50,438 bases of DNA from GWB1-37-8 sp964603935 (GTDB taxonomy: Bacteria; Patescibacteriota; Microgenomatia; Levybacterales; UBA12049): contig CAZRWL010000007.1 of NCBI GenBank assembly GCA_964603935.1, positions 1 to 50,438 of the forward strand, in the 5' to 3' direction. A model generated the notes under the pieces. That model worked only from the letters and a program-made list of their open reading frames with translations, did not search any database and was not told where the DNA came from. The translations under genes and the position numbers were made by a program. Shown one piece after another: positions 6,493 to 15,339 of this stretch. Position 1 is the first letter of the stretch; each line of letters starts with the position of its first letter.

Positions 6493-9400
6493 CTAATTAA
6501 CTATAAGCCAATTAAATGGTATTGGGTTTAGTGTTGGGGATTGGATTCCAACAGTGAACGATGCCTCTTGGTTGGATGCGGATTCGTTAGGTGCCTGGCG
6601 GATTAGGGATGGAGTTTGGGCGCTTGGCGTTCCGACGGGAGTTACGTAAATTACGGAATTTTCTGTTACAAAAGTATTTCTTATGGTAACTTCTGTTTGA
6701 TGCGGGCTGATTTTTGCAGTTCCCGCGGATGAGCTTGCGATCAGTTCTGTCGGAGAGAGAGCCAATGCAGGCGCAACAAGACTAAAATTAATTTTCGCAA
6801 ATGTTCCTGTTCCTGAAACCGAAAGATTACCCTTTGTTTTGAGATTGCCGTCGGTATCAACATGGACAAAGCCTCCCATAATTGAAAGTCCGCCTTGTCT
6901 TAAGCTCTGAAGGGATAAATCTGCTCCCAATACTTCTATGGAATTATCAGCAATAAAGAATGTATTGCCGATTGACAATTGACCTGCAAGTGCAAGATCG
7001 GAAAGACTTGTTGGGCCAAATACCATAAGTCCCTGGTTAAATTGAGCCTGTTCCGCGCGCAAACCCTCAACATACGCGAATCGTCCGGAGTAAGAGGCAA
7101 TATCAACAAAAGCGTTTAATCCCTCAATAGATTCAGCGAAAATTCGATTGGCTTTAAGCGTTCCTGAAACTGTGGCATCGTTGGCAGTTAATTGGTCGGT
7201 TAGCAGTTGGTCAGTTTGCAGCTGGCCGGAGAAAGATGCATTGCCTTTTACTTCAAGCGAAGAATCTATGACAAGCTTTCCGTTGACCGTTATCGCAGAA
7301 TCAGACGCAAGAGGAGAGATGATGTTCGTATAAAGCCTGTCAGCATTAATTACAGGCGAGATTACCTCCGACGTTACGGTAAGCGAGTTTGCCGCAATTT
7401 CTCTTGCGTTAATAAATCCTGCTTTGATGCTTGCAGCTATGGCTTCAAAAAATCCTTGAGTATCTGCCGAAGTTTGATTTAGCACAGAAGATGAGGCGGT
7501 AAGTTCGCCATTGCTGCTCAAATAAGCGGAAGGGTCATACCATGAGACATTAACAAGCGTATAAATTTTAACAATGGAAATTATATTGGGTTTTTTAGGG
7601 ATATTGGGGAGATTGTCGCGGCTTCTATACTCCTTGTTGTCCGGATCATAAAATCCAACTACCCTTAATTCGTCTATACTATCTATATTCTCTAAGGCTT
7701 TTCCTACGATTTGCCCTGCTTTTGTTGATTTTACAGCTACTCCGGGAATGTCGGAAGCTGTTAATAAATCTCCTGTTTTAATTTTTCCATTGGTTATTGC
7801 AACAAGCGTTTGGACTTGTCCGATAAGACCTACTGCAACTGATTCGTCTGCGAGATTTTCTCCTCCCAAAAATGCGGGATTCTGCGATGTTACACCCACG
7901 ATATTATTATTATAGCTATCGCATTTAACAACCAGCCCATTGTCTTTTAAGCATACAACAGAACCATATTCTATTGTTTGGTTTTTGTCCTTTTTTAAGT
8001 ATTCGGCAAAATCGGCAATGCCGGACGTAGCGTAAGTTACACCTTTTCCTTCATTTCCGCCAACAGAGCCTACAATGCCAATGCCTGATGTTTCAAAATT
8101 GATAAAATGGTTTGAGGCCGCAACGGCGCTTGAGGAAGTATTGCCAAGCTTTAGGATAAGTCCGTCTGCGTCTGTTCCCGTATTCGTATTAAATATTTGC
8201 GCCGCTCCTGTTGCAGATTGGCTATCTTGTACGTCAAGTTTAATAGCGTAAATATTGTTAACATAAGCATTATCCCAGGGGAGATCGGAAGAGCCCAAAT
8301 TATTGGTTCCATTTGCTGTTATTGGCATCAAGCTTGAATCTTGGGCAACACGGCCTGTAAATGTAATAGTATTGGTATTTGAATTTCCCAGAATAATATC
8401 GCTTTTTATACTAGCAGATCCCGAAGCTGTGCCTAAAATAAGAGTTGTTGCTTCGCCTCCTATGTTAAGCGCAGTAACTCCTGTGTTTAACAAATTAAAA
8501 GTAGTACTAACGCTAGTTAAATTTTTGCCGTTTATTTGTAAATCGTCAGCGAAAATTCCCGCTCCGCTCCCGTCAACAATGAATTTGGCAATCCCCAGGG
8601 TCTGGGCGCTAATAAGATTTCCTGTTGAGTTTTGATTGATAGTAAAAGCCGATTGAGCACTGGTTGTTGCCAGTATTGCTACCGAATCATCAAACTCCAC
8701 AGCTCCTATTGCCGATAACACGTTGTTATTGTTTGAGCTATTATGTATGGGTTTTGAAAGATCAATTTCCCCTAAGCCATCAGGCGCAATTTCCACATTG
8801 CTGTTTGATCCGGGAGCGGTAGTTAGTGTTAAAACGTTTCCGGAGAGCACGAATTGACTGTTGATGGTTTGAAAAGTATGCGCTTTCTCTCCAGCTATAC
8901 TCAAATTGCCTTGGGAATCAAGAGTCAGAACAACGTTGCTTGTTTTAGCAGTATTGGTTATGGGTTCAAGTCCCATGAGAGTTTGCGCATTACCGGCCAA
9001 AGAAGTTGTCGCGAGCTGTTGGCGGGGAGCTAATTCGGGGCTGTCTCCGACCTTAACTCCTAGGAAAAGCGCAGGATTTTGGCTGAAAATGGAATCGGAT
9101 ATGGAGTTGTTCCTGCCAAGAAGCATTGAGAATGCTCCATCTGAATCCGGTTTGACCAAACTGCTTTCCTGCCAAAGAAAATCTTTCTCAGGCGCATCTA
9201 TACTAGAATAAATGGAAAAAAGAATATTTGTAGGGTTTATTATCGGATTGCTTTGAAAATCTGCAAGTTTTCCCTGAAAAGACAGTATTCTGGGAGGGGC
9301 GCTTGACGCAACTCCCAATATGGCATTTTGTCTTTGCGCATCTGCAAAGATACTATTATATATTCCGAAGCCAATTCCGGAGGCCAATACAATAAGTATT

Positions 9401-10533
9401 GCAAAATGAAAATAATGCGTAATTGAGTATGAATGATATCTTTTGTACCATTTTGGGCGTGAATATTTCAGATAGTGCCAGATTTTCTTGTGTATCGGAA
9501 AGTAGTTTACCGAAATATCGAAAGGAGCGTAAAACTCCTTTTTTATATTCGTAATGTCATTACTTGCTTTGTTCGGGATGACATTCTTGGTAAATACCTT
9601 TTTGCCTGTTGATTTCCAGAAGAGATAGCGTATTATTTCAATCGTTTCAATAATAGGCAAAATAAGCAGATTATCAAAAAGGAGATCAGCTCCTTTTATG
9701 GTTTTTTGCGCAAGCCTGAACGGAGGAAAGGGAGAATAATTCGTTTCCTTGTCATACTGAACTGCGCCACCTCCGCTGAGGAAAGTCCTCTTGGGGGATT
9801 TCAGCATCTCATTTGGTTGTAAGGAGTCCTGTCTGATGGCGGGAGATCCCGAAATACCCGCCTGCACTTGCCTATGCAGAGCATTGGCGGGCAGGAATTC
9901 GGGATGACCCGAGGAAATAAATCCTTGTTTTTCTGCCCACGCAACATAACCTCTCAAAGAGGAAAGCTTTCTATTGACGGTTAGGGGAGAAAATTTAGAA
10001 GCTATTAATCTTTGCTTATACTCTTCGATTGCGCTCGGATTAACCTTATTGAGCAAATTTTTTTCACCTATGTCCCACGCATATTTAACTAAAGATACTT
10101 CCGAAAGCCACCTGAAGAAGTTTTTGATATCACTGATGTAGTTTTTTATAGTAAGATTAGATTTTTTATATTCGTATAGATAGTTCTTGTAATTCTTTAG
10201 TCTCCACGGGTCCTCGTTTATTTGATCTTGTGCTGATACGGCTTTTTTCTCAAGCGGATCGTAAGATATAGTGCCCCTAATGTGTAAAAAGCAAAAGAAC
10301 TTACGTAAAGAGGAGACGTGTCTTTTGATAGAGCTTGGGGAAAGCTTTCTTGATTTTTTATATTGTTCGATAATTTGCAGTGTAATTTTTAGCGGATCAA
10401 AGGGTGGTTCAAATTGTTCCTCAAACCAGCTTATAAATTGGGCTACATCCGCCTTGTAATTTTTGACAGTTAAAGAAGAAGGCTTATTTTTATGGTTTTG
10501 AAGAAAAATAATAAATTGTTCTAATAAGTTCAT
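6493..10533 (-). CDS. giant surface fibre with two recombinase-like N-terminal domains
   Basis: This is a 1346-aa protein. Residues ~1-95 and ~110-205 each look like the SAM-like core-binding domain of tyrosine recombinases (SLTVKNYKADVAQFISWF; SPSSIKRHVSSLRKFF; repeated as NLTIKNYISDIKNFFRWL). No catalytic domain (R..HxxR..Y) follows. Residues ~209-262 and ~317-330 are repeat-derived insertions. One membrane span lies at ~374-397, so the N-terminus should be cytoplasmic and the rest outside. The exterior has the fibre-like PRILSFQGKLADFQSNPI region, many Ser/Thr/Asn-rich beta repeats, and at ~838-960 a segment (GIADFAEYLKKDKNQTIEYG; IVGVTSQNPAFLGG) resembling the Peptidase_G2 autoproteolytic domain of phage appendages. 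It is likely a cell-surface adhesin. The start is supported by its promoter. Confidence 0.7.
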   Translation of the reverse strand: MNLLEQFIIFLQNHKNKPSSLTVKNYKADVAQFISWFEEQFEPPFDPLKITLQIIEQYKKSRKLSPSSIKRHVSSLRKFFCFLHIRGTISYDPLEKKAVSAQDQINEDPWRLKNYKNYLYEYKKSNLTIKNYISDIKNFFRWLSEVSLVKYAWDIGEKNLLNKVNPSAIEEYKQRLIASKFSPLTVNRKLSSLRGYVAWAEKQGFISSGHPEFLPANALHRQVQAGISGSPAIRQDSLQPNEMLKSPKRTFLSGGGAVQYDKETNYSPFPPFRLAQKTIKGADLLFDNLLILPIIETIEIIRYLFWKSTGKKVFTKNVIPNKASNDITNIKKEFYAPFDISVNYFPIHKKIWHYLKYSRPKWYKRYHSYSITHYFHFAILIVLASGIGFGIYNSIFADAQRQNAILGVASSAPPRILSFQGKLADFQSNPIINPTNILFSIYSSIDAPEKDFLWQESSLVKPDSDGAFSMLLGRNNSISDSIFSQNPALFLGVKVGDSPELAPRQQLATTSLAGNAQTLMGLEPITNTAKTSNVVLTLDSQGNLSIAGEKAHTFQTINSQFVLSGNVLTLTTAPGSNSNVEIAPDGLGEIDLSKPIHNSSNNNNVLSAIGAVEFDDSVAILATTSAQSAFTINQNSTGNLISAQTLGIAKFIVDGSGAGIFADDLQINGKNLTSVSTTFNLLNTGVTALNIGGEATTLILGTASGSASIKSDIILGNSNTNTITFTGRVAQDSSLMPITANGTNNLGSSDLPWDNAYVNNIYAIKLDVQDSQSATGAAQIFNTNTGTDADGLILKLGNTSSSAVAASNHFINFETSGIGIVGSVGGNEGKGVTYATSGIADFAEYLKKDKNQTIEYGSVVCLKDNGLVVKCDSYNNNIVGVTSQNPAFLGGENLADESVAVGLIGQVQTLVAITNGKIKTGDLLTASDIPGVAVKSTKAGQIVGKALENIDSIDELRVVGFYDPDNKEYRSRDNLPNIPKKPNIISIVKIYTLVNVSWYDPSAYLSSNGELTASSSVLNQTSADTQGFFEAIAASIKAGFINAREIAANSLTVTSEVISPVINADRLYTNIISPLASDSAITVNGKLVIDSSLEVKGNASFSGQLQTDQLLTDQLTANDATVSGTLKANRIFAESIEGLNAFVDIASYSGRFAYVEGLRAEQAQFNQGLMVFGPTSLSDLALAGQLSIGNTFFIADNSIEVLGADLSLQSLRQGGLSIMGGFVHVDTDGNLKTKGNLSVSGTGTFAKINFSLVAPALALSPTELIASSSAGTAKISPHQTEVTIRNTFVTENSVIYVTPVGTPSAQTPSLIRQAPNESASNQEASFTVGIQSPTLNPIPFNWLIVN
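9553..9585. repeat. short PE1-type palindrome inside the fibre gene
   Basis: AATGTCAT (9553-9560) and ATGACATT (9578-9585) are perfect inverted arms around 17 nt. On the coding (minus) strand it reads NVIPNKASNDIT, in the same phase as the leuS copies (GTC as one codon). Confidence 0.6.
9751..9908. repeat. composite PE1-type element inside the fibre gene
   Basis: This stretch begins GTCATACTGAA and ends GGGATGAC, the end pair of the PE1 family. It includes the internal block GGATTTCAGCATCTCATT and a second hairpin GCCTGC...GCGGGC. It encodes about 53 residues of low-complexity insertion between the second core-binding domain and the rest of the protein. Confidence 0.6.
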
Positions 10534-10609
10534 GAAAAATAGAAAGTTACTTTTCAGATACGAAATTATACGGATTATACAAATTATTTGTGAGTTTTCT
10601 CATACAATT

Positions 10610-10638
10610 AGAATAAGTAATAATACGACTCTTGTCAA
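10610..10638 (-). promoter_or_regulatory. promoter of the fibre gene
   Basis: On the minus strand, TTGACA (10633-10638), a 17-nt spacer and TATTCT (10610-10615) predict a start near 10603 and a leader of about 70 nt. Confidence 0.5.
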
Positions 10639-11182
10639 TGGGTCAAAATAAAAAGGACATGATGTTTTATGATATAATTTGACATATAATTTAAATAAAT
10701 ATATTTCTGTGAAAAACGAGTGAAAACGTTGGGACGTATTTGCTAACAATAAATTCGAGAAATTTCCACAATGCTTAGGGCTAAAAGAAAAATTCAAGCA
10801 TATCAGAGTATGTCAATCTTAACTATTGGAAAATCCTGTTTCTTGACCGTTCCCATACTGTTTTTGTCAGGATTTTTAAATTAGGAAAATTAAAAATTAG
10901 CAATAGTGCGTAATAAGCGCCAGGGGATAATTTTTTTCATTTTGGGTTGTCAGGAAGACAAAATCATTTTTTTAACACAGTGCTGTATGAAAATTTTTGT
11001 AAGAATTCTGTTAGGGAAACAGCAGTTTTTTGTCTTAATCTTAGAATTCAATTTATCTTCAAAACAGGATAGGCTGTAAAATATCTTAACAGTTTATTCT
11101 AAGTTGTGGAAATGTTTAGTTTTCACAGCTTTGAGTTAAAAATCCATGCGTGTTCAGTAACTTTGTCGGGATGTCGGTAGGT
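10639..11182. other. gene-free AT-rich spacer
   Basis: I see no supportable gene here. The only clear structure is AAAATCCTG (10830-10838) pairing with CAGGATTTT (10868-10876), a 9-bp stem with a 29-nt loop. A 65-codon frame covering 10600-10797 overlaps the fibre promoter and has no start signal, so I do not call it. An unrecognised small RNA cannot be excluded. Confidence 0.4.
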
Positions 11183-12094
11183 TCAATTATGCTTGGTATT
11201 ATACCGGTGTTCGATTTTTTTTCTAACAACAAGAAGGAGAATGACTATTGCGGCGATCATTATTGCGGTTCCAAACGGAAATGTAAAAAAGCGTACGGAT
11301 TTAACAATGACTGGTCCGTCATCGGACAAGGAGAGATTTAAGGTTGCAGTATAATATCCCAGAAGAAAATCTTCTTTCCATAAAGCGCCTGAGATTGTCC
11401 GCGTTGAATTAGAGAGGATATTTGTTTGAAGGAGATCAATGTTTCCAATATGCTGTCCAAACATATTTTTTATGGCTATTTCACCCTTTGGCTTAATAAA
11501 ATGGTTGCCTTTATTTCTGAGCCTAACTGCGAATGGCACCGGGCCTTTTTCAAAGAACATGCCGGACGAGAATTCCTCAAGGACTGCATTGGGGGACTCT
11601 GAGTTGCCAACAGACAGCAAGATATTGCTTGCAATCCCGAGCTGATTTAGGGATGTATTTGATGTAGGGGTTAAATTATTCTTTGATATGAATATAATCA
11701 AAAAGTAATAATCTGATGCGTTTATATCTTTTGAAATATTAATACTTAAGGTTAATTTTTTTTCCTGAGACGGCTCCAAAGTTATATTATCAGCTGGAAC
11801 TTGATTATCTAGAATCTGAATATTTTTAAGTATTGGAAAATCTTCCGGATTTAAATATTCAATTCCGTTATTTTCTCCTTTGGCTTTGAAAGGTTTAATT
11901 TGTATCTGAAGCGTAACTTCATTGTTGCTTAAGTTTTTAATTGTTAAGTCTCTTGTTTTATTTGATGGGGGAATTGCGTTAATTTCTATAATTGGAGGAT
12001 CAACCCCAAGCGACAGGCCTGCCGCTTGGGAAATACTGCCAATAGACAAATAGACAAATAAACAAATCAACAAACCAATAGGTAAATTTCTCAT
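11183..12094 (-). CDS. secreted DUF916/WxL-binding-like protein with C-terminal anchor
   Basis: This is a 303-aa protein. A signal peptide occupies residues 1-24 (LICLFVYLSIGSISQA). Residues ~30-250 are beta-rich, beginning LSLGVDPPIIEINAIPPSNK, which resembles the DUF916/Fn3-like modules of cell-wall proteins. A membrane span lies at ~270-292 (FGTAIMIAAIVILLLVV), followed by a basic tail. The topology is outside domain, single anchor, short cytoplasmic tail. It lies 14 nt downstream of another secreted protein and is probably co-transcribed, the two perhaps forming a surface complex. The signal-peptide coding region is a run of CAAATA-type simple repeats. Confidence 0.65.
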   Translation of the reverse strand: MRNLPIGLLICLFVYLSIGSISQAAGLSLGVDPPIIEINAIPPSNKTRDLTIKNLSNNEVTLQIQIKPFKAKGENNGIEYLNPEDFPILKNIQILDNQVPADNITLEPSQEKKLTLSINISKDINASDYYFLIIFISKNNLTPTSNTSLNQLGIASNILLSVGNSESPNAVLEEFSSGMFFEKGPVPFAVRLRNKGNHFIKPKGEIAIKNMFGQHIGNIDLLQTNILSNSTRTISGALWKEDFLLGYYTATLNLSLSDDGPVIVKSVRFFTFPFGTAIMIAAIVILLLVVRKKIEHRYNTKHN

Positions 12095-12108
12095 ACTTAT
12101 GACAACAG

Positions 12109-12804
12109 TTAGAAGTTCGGAACTGCGATATATGTAATTATATTGCTATAAATGCCTTGGGTTTGATTGCCGGAAATATTGACTTTGTACGATATCCTTG
12201 TCTGTTTATTTCCCTGGCCAATGCCTGCCATAACAGGATAGGGAATACTGTTGCTTGTCATGTCGGAAAAGTGTTTATAGGCGTTGGCGTTTTTAAACGA
12301 AGGATCGCAATCTGTTCCGATCACATTACCACAGCGATACCCGAAACCAAAAGTGAGGGGATTTAGCCATTCTGATGAAATTTCGATGCCACATTCTCCG
12401 CTGTCGCAGGTTGTATCCGGGATAAATGTTTGGTTATTCTTAAGCGCGTTATTTTCAAATGCCAGAACAGAATATCCGTAGGAAGGAATGTTGTTTACGC
12501 TTAGATCAACAGTGCGGATAATCGGATTAGTTGGGGCGAGAATTCCAAAATCAACAATGTCTGAAGATAAAGAAACGGAAAAGGGGAGGCTGGGAGCAAT
12601 ATTTTCAGGCTTTTGCGTCAAGGATTTTGTTTCGTTGTTCTGAACGGAATCGATATCTACAGTGTCAAGATTTTCAGTTTTGATGATGTAGTTGTTGTTG
12701 GACATGGACTGTCCGTTTGCGACGGGCAAAAATAACCCAATAAACAAATAAACAAATAACCCAATAAGCAAATAGGGGATCTTAATTTTTAATTCATTAT
12801 TCAT
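12109..12804 (-). CDS. secreted beta-rich protein, WxL-like partner
   Basis: This is a 231-aa protein. The signal peptide (~9-31, LLIGLFVYLFIGLFLPVANG) is encoded by a low-complexity CAAATAA/CCAATAA repeat. The mature part is beta-rich, with FSVSLSSDIVDFGILAPTNP near the start and ISYKVNISGNQTQGIYSNII at the end. The latter pattern is like the final strands of WxL or spore-coat-type surface domains. Four cysteines (CDSGEC; CGNVIGTDC) could form disulfides, fitting the VKOR/DsbA pair elsewhere in the window. It is first gene of the pair with 11183-12094. The exact family is not recognised. Confidence 0.6.
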   Translation of the reverse strand: MNNELKIKIPYLLIGLFVYLFIGLFLPVANGQSMSNNNYIIKTENLDTVDIDSVQNNETKSLTQKPENIAPSLPFSVSLSSDIVDFGILAPTNPIIRTVDLSVNNIPSYGYSVLAFENNALKNNQTFIPDTTCDSGECGIEISSEWLNPLTFGFGYRCGNVIGTDCDPSFKNANAYKHFSDMTSNSIPYPVMAGIGQGNKQTRISYKVNISGNQTQGIYSNIITYIAVPNF

Positions 12805-12879
12805 TATTCTAACTCAATCGTAGATAATCCTAATCCAAAATGCAAACTTTTAATCCAGCTGCATTTAAACGGGTTAACG

Positions 12880-12920
12880 GGGATGGTCCTCGGTTTTGTT
12901 GTCCTGACAATCCAAAATAG
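12880..12920 (+). repeat. R2 repeat, copy 1
   Basis: This copy contains GGGATGGTCCTCGGTTTTG and TCCTGACAATCCAAAATAG. It is nearly identical to 14179-14217 (same orientation) and similar to 15340-15380. Copies 1 and 2 flank the AAA-ATPase gene as direct repeats. Confidence 0.75.
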
Positions 12921-12938
12921 AAAAACCTTTTTAGCTAC

Positions 12939-12967
12939 TTGACAAATACCCCCCGTATATGTAATCT
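12939..12967 (+). promoter_or_regulatory. promoter of the AAA/DUF4143 ATPase
   Basis: TTGACA (12939-12944), a 17-nt spacer and TAATCT (12962-12967) predict a start about 6 nt before the ATG at 12980. No ribosome-binding site is present. Confidence 0.6.
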
Positions 12968-12979
12968 ATATCTAGACAT

Positions 12980-14161
12980 ATGTTGTATCCAAGGCAAATA
13001 TTTCAAAAATTAGAATCAGAGCTGGATAAGAAAGAGGTTACCGTAATTACAGGCATGCGCAGGGTAGGCAAGACAACAGCCCTGACGCATCTATTTGGGT
13101 TGATTAAATCAAAGAATAAAGCTATTTTTGATCTTGAAAGCCCACTGCATAGAAAGATATTTGAAGAAGATAACTATGATGCTATTTGGAATAATCTAAG
13201 AGAGTTTGGGCTAACAAATGGTACGAAAGCATATCTTTTTATCGATGAAGTTCAGAACTTGCCTGAAGTCAGCCACGTAGTAAAGTATTTTTATGATCAT
13301 TTTGATGTCAAATTTTTTCTTACAGGGTCAAGCAGTTATTATCTTCGAAATCTTTTCCCCGAATCCCTTGCGGGAAGAAAAATCATTTTTGAGATGTTTC
13401 CCCTTAATTTCGCAGAGTTTTTGGTATTTAAGCAAATCAAAAGAGAGGTGAATGATTCATTTTCTTTAAAAGCTCAAGGGAAGAATAAGATTAGACATGC
13501 GCGGCTTATCTCTTATTACAATGAGTTTGTTGAATTTGGAGGATTTCCTTCGGTGGTACTTGAAAATGATCAAAAAAGAAAAAAAACATTGCTTTCCGAG
13601 ATATTTACCTCATATTTCGAAAAAGACGCAAAGAATCTTGCTGATTTTAAAGATATGTCAAAACTAAGAGACCTTATTCTCCTTCTTATCCCCAGAGTGG
13701 GTTCAAAAATAGAGATAGGCAAGCTCGCAAATGATTTATCTGTCTCAAGGGAAACAGTATATAATTATTTGTCATTTCTTGAACAGACTTATTTCATATC
13801 GCTTCTGTCAAGATACTCGGCAAGTATTGACAGACAGGCTGCGGGAAGCAAGAAACTATTTCTTTGCGACTGCGGGATAGCAAATGCGCTAGGCAGAATT
13901 TCACAAGGTCAACTTCTTGAGCAAAGCGTATTCCAAAGTCTTCGTTCCGCTCATCTGCTTAACTTTTACAGCAAAGAGGGAGCCAGCGAGATAGATTTCA
14001 TAGTTGACGGAAAAATAGCTCTTGAAGTCAAAGCCAGTATGTCCCGTCAGGATTTAGCTAATTTAAAACGCAGAAGCAAAGCCTTAAATATCGGTGAAAA
14101 TTATGTGCTTACCCTGCAGTACAGCGACAATCCGGGAGCTATACTGGCATCAGACATATAA
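12980..14161 (+). CDS. AAA ATPase with DUF4143 domain
   Basis: This is a 393-aa protein. Residues ~20-35 hold a Walker A (TGMRRVGKTTAL) and ~83-92 a Walker B (YLFIDEVQNL). FFLTGSSSYYLR is a sensor-1-like strand. The C-terminal part contains a winged-helix stretch (LANDLSVSRETVYNYLSFLE) and the DUF4143 segment ending EIDFIVDGKIALEVKAS, which looks like a nuclease-fold D...ExK core. The length is normal for the family. The biochemical role of these ATPases is poorly known. It lies between direct R2 repeats with its own leaderless promoter, next to BrnT/BrnA, so it looks accessory and possibly acquired. Confidence 0.85.
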   Translation: MLYPRQIFQKLESELDKKEVTVITGMRRVGKTTALTHLFGLIKSKNKAIFDLESPLHRKIFEEDNYDAIWNNLREFGLTNGTKAYLFIDEVQNLPEVSHVVKYFYDHFDVKFFLTGSSSYYLRNLFPESLAGRKIIFEMFPLNFAEFLVFKQIKREVNDSFSLKAQGKNKIRHARLISYYNEFVEFGGFPSVVLENDQKRKKTLLSEIFTSYFEKDAKNLADFKDMSKLRDLILLLIPRVGSKIEIGKLANDLSVSRETVYNYLSFLEQTYFISLLSRYSASIDRQAAGSKKLFLCDCGIANALGRISQGQLLEQSVFQSLRSAHLLNFYSKEGASEIDFIVDGKIALEVKASMSRQDLANLKRRSKALNIGENYVLTLQYSDNPGAILASDI

Positions 14162-14178
14162 GACTTATTCAGGATTTA

Positions 14179-14217
14179 GGGATGGTCCTCGGTTTTCTTG
14201 TCCTGACAATCCAAAGC
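14179..14217 (+). repeat. R2 repeat, copy 2
   Basis: This is a direct copy of 12880-12920 starting 17 nt after the ATPase stop codon, with a few substitutions. Confidence 0.75.
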
Positions 14218-14228
14218 GATAAAAGTTA

Positions 14229-14495
14229 TTAGCTTGGAGAGAAAACTCCCTTTTTGATATACTGTTTGATCAAGGATTGATAGGGAATATTGATCTCGTT
14301 TGCCTTTTCCTTAACTCTGTCAATAAGATATTCGGGAATTCTGATTGAAATAGAGCGGGAGGTAGGCTTAAGATCGGGAAAGCTCACCCGTTCAAAATCT
14401 GATGGTTCCAAATACTCGGAAAGATCTAAATTCGCCCAAAATTCTGACTCTTGATCCTCATTTTTGAATTTTGGTATTTTAAGCTGTTTTTTCAT
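14229..14495 (-). CDS. brnA: BrnA/CopG-type antitoxin
   Basis: This is an 88-aa protein. FKNEDQESEFWANLDLSEYL is the N-terminal signature of CopG-antitoxin proteins that pair with BrnT. SRSISIRIPEYLIDRVKEKA followed by IPYQSLIKQYIKKG is a ribbon-helix-helix DNA-binding domain. Its start lies inside the toxin gene (17-nt overlap), so toxin comes first as usual for brnTA. It presumably represses the shared promoter at 14784-14813. Confidence 0.85.
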   Translation of the reverse strand: MKKQLKIPKFKNEDQESEFWANLDLSEYLEPSDFERVSFPDLKPTSRSISIRIPEYLIDRVKEKANEINIPYQSLIKQYIKKGVFSPS

Positions 14496-14772
14496 ATAAT
14501 TGCACCTCCTTTTTGTTGATATCTCTTGCCGTGATAATCCTAATTTTTTTTCTTCTGATAGTAAATGTAATATTCAGCAACCGTTCGCTCCGCGTTTTGC
14601 CTAACAGGGTAGCTCTTTTTTCTTTCTTTGAATGCTGCCAATCATTAAAAACTGCTTTGTTATCGTCAAAGAAAGCTTCTTCTGCTTCATCAATTGTAAC
14701 GCCATGCTTTTTTGGTTTATCTATATTTCCCTTATCCCATTCAAATTCTAAAACCTTGCGTATGGCAGTCAT
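14479..14772 (-). CDS. brnT: BrnT family ribonuclease toxin
   Basis: This is a 97-aa protein. FEWDKGNIDKPKKHGVTIDE is the strongly conserved opening of BrnT toxins, followed by AEEAFFDD, RATLLGKT and NITFTIRRKKIRIITAR, the RelE-like beta sheet whose late basic residues contribute to the active site. The length is normal. It is transcribed from its own near-leaderless promoter and coupled to brnA by overlap. Confidence 0.9.
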   Translation of the reverse strand: MTAIRKVLEFEWDKGNIDKPKKHGVTIDEAEEAFFDDNKAVFNDWQHSKKEKRATLLGKTRSERLLNITFTIRRKKIRIITARDINKKEVQLYEKTA

Positions 14773-14783
14773 GTATATACTGC

Positions 14784-14813
14784 ATTATACAAATAGTTTT
14801 TGGGGAATGTCAA
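14784..14813 (-). promoter_or_regulatory. promoter of brnT-brnA
   Basis: On the minus strand, TTGACA (14808-14813), an 18-nt spacer and TATAAT (14784-14789) predict a start about 5 nt from the ATG at 14772. GTATA...TATAC (14773-14790) forms an inverted repeat over the -10, a likely BrnA site. Confidence 0.7.
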
Positions 14814-14831
14814 GGGATGTGTCAAGGGGCG

Positions 14832-14860
14832 TTGACTTATGCAGGTAAATATGTTAATTT
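14832..14860 (+). promoter_or_regulatory. promoter of the unknown gene at 14876
   Basis: TTGACT (14832-14837), a 17-nt spacer and TAATTT (14855-14860) predict a start near 14867. This favours ATG 14876 over the ATG at 14861. Confidence 0.45.
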
Positions 14861-14875
14861 ATGATAATTAACATT

Positions 14876-15301
14876 ATGGAACGGAAAGTAAGGACACAGG
14901 ATTCCTTAGAAAGAAATTCACAAGAGCAGATAGAGACTTACATGGAAAGATTATTGCAGATATTCGTGGAAGGAGATATGGGAGCGGATTCAGCGCTTCG
15001 TGAATATTCGCTAGTTTTAGGCAGACTGTTCAATAAGGTTCCAGAATTGGTAGATCGGCTTAAAGAAGTAGAGCCCTCTTCCGCCTACCCAATAATAGAA
15101 GATCCTGCTTCTAATCCTCTGGCTCAAAAAATAAATGAGCCCCAATCAAGCTATCTAGGCAGGCTTCATTCAGGATTTCTAGAAACACCGTCAATAAAAA
15201 CAGCTCTACAAGAAAAATCTGAGTTAGTAGGTTGTTTGTTCTTTCAAATTCCTCTTGCCATTGAAGTAATTAAGGCTTCAAATGCGAAAAATAAGAGCTA
15301 G
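14876..15301 (+). CDS. unknown 141-aa soluble protein
   Basis: I do not recognise this protein. From ATG 14876 it is 141 aa, hydrophilic and probably helical (SQEQIETYMERLLQIFVEGD), with a Pro/Ser-rich middle and the hydrophobic stretch LVGCLFFQIPLAIEVI near the end. An ATG five codons upstream (14861) is possible, but the promoter fits the later one. It sits between brnTA and a MITE-like element and has its own promoter. Confidence 0.55.
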   Translation: MERKVRTQDSLERNSQEQIETYMERLLQIFVEGDMGADSALREYSLVLGRLFNKVPELVDRLKEVEPSSAYPIIEDPASNPLAQKINEPQSSYLGRLHSGFLETPSIKTALQEKSELVGCLFFQIPLAIEVIKASNAKNKS

Positions 15302-15339
15302 ACATGCGGCTTCGCTAGAAGAGTATTCGGGGACTGTTA

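Noticed and set aside
6493..10533. Active tyrosine recombinase/integrase
   Set aside because: Only core-binding-type domains are present. No catalytic domain with the R...HxxR...Y residues is encoded, and a membrane span and fibre follow.
10600..10797. Small 65-codon gene on the minus strand
   Set aside because: It overlaps the well-formed promoter of the fibre gene, has no promoter of its own and shows no recognisable protein features.
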